Counted from the stretch's first letter, positions 1 through 5,800 are shown. The stretch: 5,883 nt of DNA from Oscillospiraceae bacterium (GCA_020866945.1 JAJBVW010000002.1:6029-11911); one strand, 5' to 3'. The notes: generated by a model from the sequence alone, not told the origin. Numbers and translations: made by a program.

Positions 1-30
1 TGGAAAAGCCGTCATAATTTTGGAAAAGCC
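1..30. repeat. Tandem 10-base direct repeat upstream of the carboxypeptidase gene
   Basis: The 10-mer TGGAAAAGCC occurs exactly at 1-10 and again at 21-30, so the two copies are 20 bases (about two helical turns) apart. Between them lies CATAAT at 13-18, which matches a sigma-A -10 box at five of six positions; any matching -35 box would lie outside the window. The spacing could suit a protein binding site around a promoter, but the window begins at the first copy, so further copies or a preceding gene end cannot be seen. The repeat is certain; a regulatory role is a guess. Confidence 0.5.
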
Positions 31-53
31 CCCATATCCATTGGGTATGGGGG
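29..53 (+). promoter_or_regulatory. Hairpin covering the carboxypeptidase ribosome binding site
   Basis: CCCCCATA (29-36) is perfectly complementary to TATGGGGG (46-53), giving an 8-bp stem with a 9-base loop. The right arm contains most of the only Shine-Dalgarno candidate for the gene starting at 62, GGGGGTG at 49-55. That candidate can pair with the 16S tail CACCUCC through one G-U wobble and sits 6 to 8 bases from the ATG. The hairpin could therefore limit translation. It could alternatively be the terminator of a gene left of the window, but only a mixed TGTAATT tail follows rather than a run of T. Confidence 0.5.
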
Positions 54-61
54 TGTAATTC

Positions 62-1213
62 ATGAAAAAGCTATTGGCGGTGATACTGGCCGCCGTTTTG
101 CTGGCGGAACCGGCGCTGGCGGTGGAAACGCTGGAAGGGGACGATATAACCATATCCGCGCCCTATGCGGTGCTGATGGAAAGCTCCACCGGCGAGGTGC
201 TCTATGAAAAGGAATCCCACGCGCACTGTTCTCCGGCCAGCGTCACCAAGGTGATGACTATGCTGCTGGTGGCGGAGGCCATAGAGGCGGGGACTATATC
301 GCTGGATACCGTGGTGACGGCCTCGGCCAACGCCGCGTCTATGGGCGGCAGCCAGATATGGCTGGAACAGGGGGAGCAGATGACCGTGGACGAGATGCTC
401 AAATGCGTCGCGGTGGTCAGCGCGAACGACTGCGCCGTGGCGCTGGCGGAGCTTATTGCCGGCACGGAGGAGGCGTTTGTGCAGCGGATGAACCAGCGGG
501 CGGCGGAGCTGGGAATGGAGGATACCCATTTCACGAACTGCACCGGCCTGCTGGACGATGACGAGCACTATACCTCCGCCTATGACATCGCGCTGATGAG
601 CCGCGCGCTCATCAGCCACGACATGATAAAGGACTATACGACCATTTGGATGGACACCATCCGGGACGGGGAGTTTGGTCTATCGAACACCAATAAGCTG
701 ATTTATTACTATGACGGGGCCACGGGCCTGAAAACCGGCTTTACGTCCAAGGCCATGTACTGTCTTTCGGCCACGGCGGAGCTGGACGGGGGTGAGTATA
801 TCGCCGTAGTGCTCCACGCGGATTCCTCGGCGGACAGGTTTGAGGACGCCAAAACGCTTTTGAGCTACGCCTTCGCAAATTATGACCTGGCCTCCCTCCG
901 GCCCAGTGAGGCGCTGCCGCCGGTGCCCGTCACGCTGGGAACGGCGGACAGCGTCCAGCCGGTGTACGAGGGAAACGAGTATATTCTGGAGGAGAAGGGA
1001 ACCCTTTCCGACCTGAGCTATGACCTCGCCCTGGCGGAATCCGTGGCCGCGCCGGTATACGCGGGGCAGAGCCTCGGGACGCTGACCGTCTACAGCGGGG
1101 AAACGGTGCTGGCGCAGATTAATATTGTGGCCTCGGAGGCTGTGGTGCGGCTGAGCCTTTGGGACATCTACGGCAGCCTGATTGGTGCGCTGATTGGGCG
1201 AAAGGAGGTATAG
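62..1213 (+). CDS. Secreted D-alanyl-D-alanine carboxypeptidase (DacF/PBP5-like, peptidase S11)
   Basis: This is a low-molecular-weight penicillin-binding protein that removes the terminal D-alanine from peptidoglycan stem peptides on the outer face of the membrane. Residues 1-20 form a signal peptide: MKK, a hydrophobic core, then the cleavage site ALA before V21. All three active-site motifs of the family are visible: S60-V-T-K63 (nucleophile and base; the family more often has STTK), S120-A-N122 and K224-T-G226. The C-terminal part, roughly 275-360, resembles the beta-sandwich PBP5 C-terminal domain, and the last 23 residues, rich in L, W and I and ending in RKEV, look like an amphipathic membrane anchor. 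The length of 383 residues is normal. The start is supported by the signal peptide; the ribosome binding site is poor and lies in a hairpin. The family is sure, but the choice among dacA, dacB and dacF names is not, so no symbol is given. No terminator is evident after it. Confidence 0.93.
   Translation: MKKLLAVILAAVLLAEPALAVETLEGDDITISAPYAVLMESSTGEVLYEKESHAHCSPASVTKVMTMLLVAEAIEAGTISLDTVVTASANAASMGGSQIWLEQGEQMTVDEMLKCVAVVSANDCAVALAELIAGTEEAFVQRMNQRAAELGMEDTHFTNCTGLLDDDEHYTSAYDIALMSRALISHDMIKDYTTIWMDTIRDGEFGLSNTNKLIYYYDGATGLKTGFTSKAMYCLSATAELDGGEYIAVVLHADSSADRFEDAKTLLSYAFANYDLASLRPSEALPPVPVTLGTADSVQPVYEGNEYILEEKGTLSDLSYDLALAESVAAPVYAGQSLGTLTVYSGETVLAQINIVASEAVVRLSLWDIYGSLIGALIGRKEV
1202..1209 (+). 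promoter_or_regulatory. Strong Shine-Dalgarno-like sequence with no gene after it
   Basis: AAGGAGGT, a near-perfect complement of the 16S rRNA tail, sits across the last codons of the carboxypeptidase gene (encoding K-E-V). No ATG, GTG or TTG within normal spacing opens a reading frame longer than a few codons: a TTG at 1225 runs only to a TAA at 1240-1242. It may be a coincidence of the codons or the relic of a downstream gene once translated from here. Confidence 0.4.
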
Positions 1214-1282
1214 ATTCCCCATTTTTGGCGAAAAAAGCTCCATAATTCTTATATTCCGCCCCACCTGACGAAAAAAACACGC

Positions 1283-1311
1283 TTGAAAAACCCTGCCTCC
1301 TGCGATATAAT
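1283..1311 (+). promoter_or_regulatory. Sigma-A-type promoter of pgi
   Basis: TTGAAA (-35, 1283-1288) and TATAAT (-10, 1306-1311) are separated by exactly 17 bases. The -10 box is perfect and the -35 box matches TTGACA at five of six positions. Transcription would start near 1318, leaving a leader of about 43 bases before the pgi start codon. This is the best promoter in the window, fitting strong expression of a glycolytic gene. Confidence 0.85.
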
Positions 1312-1351
1312 AATGACGCAATGATAAAGTGTTATTGAAATACGCAGGAGG
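1296..1351 (+). promoter_or_regulatory. Inverted repeat that could sequester the pgi ribosome binding site in read-through RNA
   Basis: CCTCCTGCG (1296-1304) is a perfect 9-base complement of CGCAGGAGG (1343-1351), and a G-U pair (1295 with 1352) can extend it. The right arm is the pgi Shine-Dalgarno AGGAGGT (1346-1352), 8 bases before the ATG at 1361. The left arm lies between the -35 and -10 boxes of the pgi promoter, so RNA begun at about 1318 lacks it, whereas RNA reading through from the upstream gene would carry both arms. The complementarity is visible; the regulatory meaning is inferred. Confidence 0.4.
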
Positions 1352-1360
1352 TCGTTTCAT

Positions 1361-2626
1361 ATGGTAAAGGTCGATCTTTCCGGCGCGCTGGGATTTTTGG
1401 ACAGCGCGGGGCCGGACTATGGCGCCGCTTCCCTGGCGCACAAGGCTCTGGCGGACGGCATATGGGCGGGCGCGGAGTTCACCGGCTGGCGGCAGCTTCC
1501 CCGCCGGGTACAGGGCGAGGAGCTGAAAAAGATACAGCTTGCGGCGGAGCGCATCCGCGACAACAGCGAGGTGCTTGTTGTGGTGGGCATCGGCGGCAGC
1601 TATCTCGGCGCCCGCGCGGGCATTGAGCTGATACGCCCGAAAAACGGGCCGGAGGTCATTTTCGCCGGCAACGGCCTTTCCGCGGACGATTTGAACGACA
1701 AAATAGAGCGCCTGGGCGACCGGGATTTCTCCGTGAACGTGGTGTCGAAATCCGGCACGACGCTGGAGCCTGCCGTGGCCTTCCGGGTGTTCCGCGGCCT
1801 GCTGGAGAAAAAATACGGCGCAGCCGCAAAAAAGCGCATCTACGCCACCACGGACGCATCGAAGGGCGTGCTGAAAACCATTGCGGACAATGAGGGCTAC
1901 GACACCTTTGTCGTCCCGGACGACGTCGGCGGGCGGTACAGCGTTTTGTCCGCCGTGGGGCTGCTGCCCCTGGCCGCCGCCGGGTGCGACGTGCAGACCC
2001 TGGCTGGTGCGGCGGCGGAGGCGATGTATGACCTTGACCAGCGCAGCGCGGATAACCCCGCCTGGCAGTACGCCGCGACGCGCGACGCGCTTTACGCGAG
2101 GGGCAAAACCATCGAGCTTCTCGCGAGCTACGAGCCGTCCTTCCGCTATATGGCGGAGTGGTGGAAGCAGCTTTTTGGCGAGAGCGAGGGCAAAAACGGC
2201 GTGGGCATCTATCCCGCGTCGGTGGAATATAACGCGGATCTTCACTCCATGGGCCAGTATATCCAGGAGGGGCCGCGCACCCTGATGGAGACGGTGGTCA
2301 GCTTCGAGCGCCCCTTGCGGGACTATGAGGTGCCGTTTTCCATGGGCGACGCGGACGGCCTGAACTATCTTGCTGGGCGCGGCCTGGGGGACATCTCCCG
2401 CGTGGCGATGGAGGCGGTGAAGGCCGCCCATGTGGCCGGCGGCGTGCCGAACATCGGCGTGTCCGTTCCCCGGCGGGACGAGGAGGGCTTTGCGGAGCTT
2501 GTCTGCTTCTTCGAGACCGCCTGCGCCATCAGCGGCTATATGCTCGGCGTGAACCCGTTCGACCAGCCGGGCGTGGAGGCATATAAGAAAAATATGTTCC
2601 GTATGCTGGGAAAACCGGGGACGTAA
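1361..2626 (+). CDS. pgi: Glucose-6-phosphate isomerase
   Basis: This cytosolic enzyme interconverts glucose 6-phosphate and fructose 6-phosphate in glycolysis and gluconeogenesis. At 421 residues it is of the short Firmicutes type (usually near 450), far shorter than the roughly 550-residue enterobacterial form. Visible landmarks are the first SIS-domain phosphate loop VVGIGGSYLGA (74-84), SKSGTT (129-134), the family signature DVGGRYSVLSAVG (188-200) and the C-terminal signature FDQPGVEAYK (400-409). Aligning by motif with animal and Bacillus enzymes suggests catalytic residues E274 (in GESEGK), H295 (in DLHSMG) and K409; the 21-residue gap between E274 and H295 is that recalled for the Geobacillus stearothermophilus enzyme. 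The ATG is supported by AGGAGGT 8 bases upstream and a strong promoter. No key residue is missing. It appears to be a single-gene unit, since the next gene has its own promoter. Confidence 0.97.
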   Translation: MVKVDLSGALGFLDSAGPDYGAASLAHKALADGIWAGAEFTGWRQLPRRVQGEELKKIQLAAERIRDNSEVLVVVGIGGSYLGARAGIELIRPKNGPEVIFAGNGLSADDLNDKIERLGDRDFSVNVVSKSGTTLEPAVAFRVFRGLLEKKYGAAAKKRIYATTDASKGVLKTIADNEGYDTFVVPDDVGGRYSVLSAVGLLPLAAAGCDVQTLAGAAAEAMYDLDQRSADNPAWQYAATRDALYARGKTIELLASYEPSFRYMAEWWKQLFGESEGKNGVGIYPASVEYNADLHSMGQYIQEGPRTLMETVVSFERPLRDYEVPFSMGDADGLNYLAGRGLGDISRVAMEAVKAAHVAGGVPNIGVSVPRRDEEGFAELVCFFETACAISGYMLGVNPFDQPGVEAYKKNMFRMLGKPGT

Positions 2627-2656
2627 TCCCCAAAAAAACAACCCGTATGGAGGCCC

Positions 2657-2690
2657 CGGAAAAAATTTCTCCGCGATTTTTAATATTTTT
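2657..2690 (+). terminator. Weak candidate terminator after pgi
   Basis: CGGA (2657-2660) can pair with TCCG (2670-2673), and the stem can continue through one A-C mismatch into two A-T pairs around an A-rich turn. Two T runs follow, at 2677-2681 and 2686-2690. The stem is short and imperfect, so termination here would be weak at best. No better terminator was found between pgi and the next gene. Confidence 0.2.
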
Positions 2691-2691
2691 G

Positions 2692-2720
2692 TTGCAGGAG
2701 ACGGGGAAAGATGATAGAAT
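2692..2720 (+). promoter_or_regulatory. Promoter of the P-loop protein gene
   Basis: TTGCAG (-35, 2692-2697) and TAGAAT (-10, 2715-2720) are 17 bases apart. The -10 matches the consensus at five of six positions and the -35 keeps its TTG. Transcription would begin near 2727, just upstream of the AAGGAG at 2736-2741, giving a very short leader. This position also argues that the gene starts at 2746 or 2752 and not at the upstream in-frame ATG at 2647. Confidence 0.6.
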
Positions 2721-2745
2721 ACGGGTAACAAAAACAAGGAGTGTG

Positions 2746-3171
2746 ATGATCTTGGTTCGGTTAATCATGGGTCTGAAAGGAACCGGCAAAACAAAACTGC
2801 TGGTTGATTTGGTTCGCAAGGCGGTGGATGAGGAGCACGGAGACGTGATCTGCATCGAGAAGGATAAAAACCTTACATACGACATCCCCTATCAGGCGAG
2901 GCTTGTGCACGCCTCTCAATATGGGATAAGCTCCATCGACCTTATGGGCGGCTTTATCAGCGGCTTGGCAGCCGGCAACTTTGACATCACCCATGTGTTT
3001 ATTGACAACCTTTTCAAGATTATTGGCGAGGTGCCGGAGTCTACTCTGGCAAAGTTCCTGGCCTGGCTGGAGCGCTTTGGGGAGACGGAGAGCATTACCT
3101 TCACCGTGACCGTTTCCGCTGACGCCGCCAACTATGGCGAGGGCGTAACCAAGTATCTTTATCAGGCTTGA
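2746..3171 (+). CDS. Small P-loop NTPase-like protein of unknown function
   Basis: The protein has 141 residues if it starts at this ATG. It opens with a beta strand leading directly into a Walker A motif, GLKGTGKT at 9-16, and has a Walker B-like strand THVFIDN at 82-88, with D87 as the likely magnesium ligand. The C-terminal part (about 117-127) has a further strand, SITFTVTVS. No signal peptide or membrane segment is seen. This is a minimal nucleotide-binding fold with no recognisable extra domain, so the partner and reaction are unknown. I recall similar short ATP-binding proteins annotated as hypothetical in clostridia. AAGGAG at 2736-2741 is 4 bases from this ATG and 10 from an in-frame TTG at 2752, which would give MVRLIMGLKGTGKTK; either is possible. 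An ATG at 2647 lies upstream of the apparent promoter and adds unconserved-looking sequence. Its coding sequence looks less GC-rich than its neighbours. It is a single-gene unit ended by the hairpin at 3182-3230. Confidence 0.85.
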   Translation: MILVRLIMGLKGTGKTKLLVDLVRKAVDEEHGDVICIEKDKNLTYDIPYQARLVHASQYGISSIDLMGGFISGLAAGNFDITHVFIDNLFKIIGEVPESTLAKFLAWLERFGETESITFTVTVSADAANYGEGVTKYLYQA

Positions 3172-3181
3172 CGCCTTAAAA

Positions 3182-3230
3182 AACAGACCGCCCCGCTGGG
3201 AGGACAAGCCTCTTCGCGGGGCGGTCTGTT
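3182..3230. terminator. Bidirectional rho-independent terminator between convergent genes
   Basis: Positions 3182-3196 and 3216-3230 are perfectly complementary over 15 bp (AACAGACCGCCCCGC and its reverse complement). A possible inner GAGG/CCTC stem lies at 3200-3203 with 3209-3212. On the minus strand the hairpin is followed by a run of six T (complement of 3178-3183), a classic terminator for the cysteine desulfurase gene ending at 3245. On the plus strand it is followed by TTATATAG, a weaker U tract, but it should still stop transcripts of the P-loop gene, which ends 10 bases before the stem. Confidence 0.92.
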
Positions 3231-3244
3231 ATATAGCCGCTGCC

Positions 3245-4372
3245 TTACAGGACGCGGCACAGCCTTTCCCGGGCCTCCAGCAGCCCGTTGCACAGGCCGA
3301 GGATGTCCGCCTCCGTGGTAAAGCGGCACAGGGAGACGCGGATGGCCCCGTCTATCACCGGGGCGGGCAGGCCCATGGCCTCCAGCACATGACTTCTCGC
3401 GCCCCGCTTGCAGGCGGAGCCCTTGGAGACGGATATGCCGAGACTGTCGAGGTAATTCAGCAGCACCTCGCTCTTATACCCCGGCAGGGAGAGGGAGAGA
3501 ATATGCGGCGCGCCCCCGCCGATGACCACAAGCTCCGGCGCGGCGCTTTGCAGCTGCTCGATGCAGAGCCGGCGCAGCGCGGCCATGCGCTCCCCGGCCT
3601 GCGTATCAGCCTGGGCGGCCTTTGCGGCGGCGGCGAAGGCGCATATGCCGGGCAGCCCCTCTGTCCCGGAACGGCGGCCGTTTTCCTGTCCGCCGCCCAG
3701 GATCAAGGGCGGGAGCTGGATGCCGCCGCGGACGTATAAGGCCCCCGTGCCCTTCATCCCGTGTATTTTATGCGCGGAGAGGGAGATCATGTCCGCCCCC
3801 AGCGTCCTGACGGACAGGGGAACCTTCATATACCCCTGGACGGCGTCCGTGTGCAGCAGGGCGGAGGACTTCGCCGCCCGCATGGCCCGGGCTATGGCGG
3901 GAATATCTGTGACCGCGCCGGTCTCGTTGTTTACAAGCATCAGGCTCACGAGCGCCGTATCCGGACGCAGCGCGGCGGCGACCGCCTCCGGGGCGACGGC
4001 CCCGTCCGGGCCGGGGGAGAGGCGCGTGACCTCCCAGCCCTTCGACTCCATATAATCCAGGGTCTTGCGCACCGCGTCATGCTCCGCCGTGGAGCTGATG
4101 ATGTGCCGGCCCTGATGCCGCCGAAGCCATGCCCCGGAGCGGATGGCCCAGTTGTCGCTCTCCGATCCGCCGGAGGTGAAGAAAATTTCTTCCGGCTTTG
4201 CGTGCAGCGAGGCGGCGATGTCGGCCCGCGCCGATTTCAGGGCGTCTCTGGCGGCGCGGCCCGGCCCGTGGGTGGAGCTGGGATTTCCAAAATTCTCCGT
4301 CATCATTTCCATGGCGGCCTGCGCCGCCTCCGGGCATACCCTGGTGGTGGCGGCGTTGTCTAAATATATCAT
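3245..4372 (-). CDS. Cysteine desulfurase, NifS/IscS family (class V aminotransferase fold)
   Basis: This PLP enzyme takes sulfur from L-cysteine as a persulfide, releasing alanine, to feed iron-sulfur cluster assembly or tRNA thiolation in the cytosol. The 375-residue chain starts with the typical MIYLDNAATT. Visible functional residues are the PLP phosphate loop TSGGSES (66-72), H98 in STAEHDA, N149 in VNNETG, D176 and Q179 in DAVQ, and the Schiff-base lysine K202 in SAHKIHG. The substrate-binding GGGQENGRRSGTEG spans 226-239, and the persulfide cysteine is C321 in SACKRGARSHVL. The loop after C321 is about two residues shorter than in E. coli IscS (SACTSASLEPSYVL), and a lysine follows the cysteine, so it belongs to a distinct branch rather than IscS itself. 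The start fits the family, though the ribosome binding site is weak (GGTG about 8 bases upstream). No iscU, iscR or thiI neighbour is present; it is divergent from mtaB. The biological sulfur acceptor cannot be read from the sequence. Confidence 0.93.
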   Translation of the reverse strand: MIYLDNAATTRVCPEAAQAAMEMMTENFGNPSSTHGPGRAARDALKSARADIAASLHAKPEEIFFTSGGSESDNWAIRSGAWLRRHQGRHIISSTAEHDAVRKTLDYMESKGWEVTRLSPGPDGAVAPEAVAAALRPDTALVSLMLVNNETGAVTDIPAIARAMRAAKSSALLHTDAVQGYMKVPLSVRTLGADMISLSAHKIHGMKGTGALYVRGGIQLPPLILGGGQENGRRSGTEGLPGICAFAAAAKAAQADTQAGERMAALRRLCIEQLQSAAPELVVIGGGAPHILSLSLPGYKSEVLLNYLDSLGISVSKGSACKRGARSHVLEAMGLPAPVIDGAIRVSLCRFTTEADILGLCNGLLEARERLCRVL

Positions 4373-4407
4373 GCGTAAATCACCATACCATATAAATTAT
4401 ATACGAT

Positions 4408-4436
4408 ATTATAAAACGGGAAAGAGGAAAACACAA
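4408..4436 (-). promoter_or_regulatory. Promoter of the cysteine desulfurase gene
   Basis: Read on the minus strand, TTGTGT (-35, at 4436-4431) and a perfect TATAAT (-10, at 4413-4408) are 17 bases apart. The predicted start near 4401 leaves about 29 bases of leader before the ATG at 4372. A second TATAAT lies at 4401-4396 but has no matching -35. The -35 box lies between the mtaB start codon and its AGAGGA ribosome binding site, so the two divergent genes are packed very tightly. No clear plus-strand -35 was found; TATTAT at 4407-4412 is the best plus-strand -10 candidate for mtaB. Confidence 0.6.
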
Positions 4437-4441
4437 GAGCC

Positions 4442-5730
4442 ATGAAATACGCCGTCTATACCTTGGGCTGCAAGGTGAATCAATATGAGACGCAGGCGCT
4501 GGAGACCATGCTTCATGAGCGGGGCCTGGAACCCGCGGCGGACGGGGAGCGGGCGGACGTAGTCGTCGTGAACACCTGCGCCGTCACGGCGGAGAGCGGG
4601 CGGAAATCCCGCCAGGCCATACGGCGGCTGATGGCCCAGCATCCGGACGCCCTGACCGCCGTGTGCGGCTGCTTCTCCCAGTTGGAGCCGGAGCAGGTGA
4701 AGAAGCTGGGGGCGGACATCGTCTTTGGAGCGGGGAGAAGGAGAAGCTGGCGGACGCCATTGCGGGCGCCCTGCCCGCCGTGGAGATAGACGACCCCTTC
4801 CGCCGCCAATATTTTGAGCCGCTCCCCGCTGGGGCGGCCTCTGGCCGGACACGGGCCATGCTGAAAATCCAGGACGGCTGCGACCATTTCTGCACCTATT
4901 GCGTGATACCCTATACCCGCGGCCGGGTGCGCTCCCTGCCCCTGGCAGACTGCGCGGAGCAGGCGGCGGATTTGAAAGAGCGCGGCTTTCGGGAGATTGT
5001 CCTGACCGGCATAGAGATTGCCTCCTATGGCAAGGATTTGCCGGAAAAGCCGAACCTTGCGGATGCGGTGGAGGCTGTGGCCCAAGCCGCCCCCGGCGTG
5101 AGGCTCCATCTCGGTTCCCTGGAGCCGACGGTGATAACGGAGGAGTTCTGCGCCCGCCTCGCGGCGCTGGGGCAGCTCTGTCGCCATTTCCACCTGTCCC
5201 TCCAATCCGGGTGTGACGACACGCTCAAGCGCATGGCTCGGCGGTACGACACGGCGGCGTTTCTCGCGGCCTGTGACCGCCTGCGCCGGTATTTCCCCGG
5301 ATGCAGCCTGACGGCTGACCTCATCTGCGGCTTTCCGGGGGAGACGGAGGCGGATTTTTCCGCGACGCTGGAATTTTTGGAGCAATGCGAATTTTTCTAT
5401 GTCCACGCTTTCCCGTATTCTGTCCGGCCGGGGACGAAGGCGGCGGTTATGCCGAATCAGCTCAGCCACGCCCAAAAGGAGGAGCGGGTTCTCCGGGCCA
5501 GGGAGGTCATTGACCGGCTCCAGCAGCGGTATTTGCAGGCGCAGGTGGGAAAAACACTTTCTGTTCTCTTTGAAAACGAGTGGGAGGGCCATGCGGAGAA
5601 CTACTGCCGCGTCCGTGCGGAAACATCGGCGACGCGGGGAGAGGTTCTGCCGGTGCGTATTACCGGCGTGTCAGGCGACAAGCTGCTGGGCTGCATAAAT
5701 GATTTGCAATCCATGACAAGTGTGCTATAA
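4442..5730 (+). pseudogene. mtaB: MtaB-type tRNA N6-threonylcarbamoyladenosine (t6A37) methylthiotransferase, frameshifted
   Basis: MtaB uses two [4Fe-4S] clusters and S-adenosylmethionine to convert t6A37 to ms2t6A37 in tRNAs that read ANN codons. The 5' part (4442-4735, residues 1-98) holds the UPF0004 domain with cluster ligands C10 (TLGCKVNQYET, typical of MtaB rather than MiaB or RimO), C46 (NTCAV) and C77 (CGCFSQ). The frame then shifts by -1 and continues from 4735 as GEKEKLADAIAG to the stop at 5728-5730. Joined, the product has 429 residues, a normal family length. The radical-SAM triad is C147, C151 and C154 (CDHFCTYC), and a TRAM domain spans about 368-429. Unshifted reading would stop at 4787-4789 after 115 residues and lose all catalysis. 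Everything after the break still looks under selection, so a sequencing error in the G run or a very recent mutation is most likely; programmed frameshifting is less likely. The ribosome binding site is AGAGGA at 4423-4428, unusually far (13 bases) from the ATG. Confidence 0.88.
4732..4735 (+). other. Frameshift site in mtaB (run of four G)
   Basis: The zero frame reads GGA GCG GGG AGA here and becomes arginine-rich nonsense (GRRRSWRT). Adding one G gives GGA GCG GGG GAG AAG GAG, which encodes GAGEKEK and joins the two halves of the protein without loss. A glycyl-tRNA on GGG at 4733-4735 could also re-pair with GGG after slipping back one base. A 6-bp hairpin, GCGGGC at 4762-4767 with GCCCGC at 4773-4778, lies 27 bases downstream, farther than in known frameshift signals. 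Confidence 0.8.
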
Positions 5731-5731
5731 T
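5704..5731 (+). promoter_or_regulatory. Promoter of serC, overlapping the end of mtaB
   Basis: TTGCAA (-35, 5704-5709) is followed after 16 bases by a perfect TATAAT (-10, 5726-5731). TG at 5723-5724 gives an extended -10 (TGCTATAAT), which compensates for the short spacer. The -10 box contains the mtaB stop codon TAA (5728-5730). Transcription from about 5738 gives a leader of roughly 63 AT-rich bases. Confidence 0.7.
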
Positions 5732-5800
5732 TATAAGGTATATCCAGATTTTTAAGCGAATATAAGAAAAATAACTATAAATCAAACGAGGTATAACGAC

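Noticed and set aside
1313..1338. Tiny upstream reading frames in the pgi leader (ATG ACG CAA TGA and a five-codon frame at 1321)
   Set aside because: Neither has a ribosome binding site, the first begins upstream of the predicted transcript start, and neither resembles a leader peptide.
2614..2637. GGGGA/TCCCC hairpin followed by seven A at the pgi stop codon
   Set aside because: The stem is only 5 bp and is followed by A rather than T on the coding strand, so it is not a terminator for pgi.
680..2737. A 685-codon open frame on the minus strand opposite the carboxypeptidase and pgi genes
   Set aside because: It spans two well-identified plus-strand genes and their intergenic region. Its product is arginine, histidine and alanine rich with no recognisable motif, as expected for an antisense shadow of GC-rich coding sequence.
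2647..2745. Upstream in-frame ATG that would add 33 residues to the P-loop protein
   Set aside because: It lies upstream of the apparent promoter, lacks a good ribosome binding site, and the added residues precede what is already a normal P-loop N-terminus.
3389..4363. Several plus-strand open frames of 100 to 200 codons within 3389-4363
   Set aside because: They overlap the cysteine desulfurase gene, whose active-site motifs are all intact on the minus strand; the frames are shadows.
4762..4778. GC-rich hairpin after the mtaB frameshift as a frameshift stimulator
   Set aside because: It begins 27 bases after the slip site, whereas stimulatory structures normally begin within about 10 bases, and such 6-bp stems are common in GC-rich coding DNA.
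4513..5592. A 359-codon open frame on the minus strand opposite mtaB
   Set aside because: The plus strand encodes a clear MtaB with all its motifs; this frame has low-complexity composition, no family resemblance and no ribosome binding site that I could see.
5738..5800. Possible riboswitch or T-box in the serC leader
   Set aside because: The leader is only about 63 bases, AT-rich and without stable stems or a terminator, too short for a T-box or known serine-pathway riboswitch.
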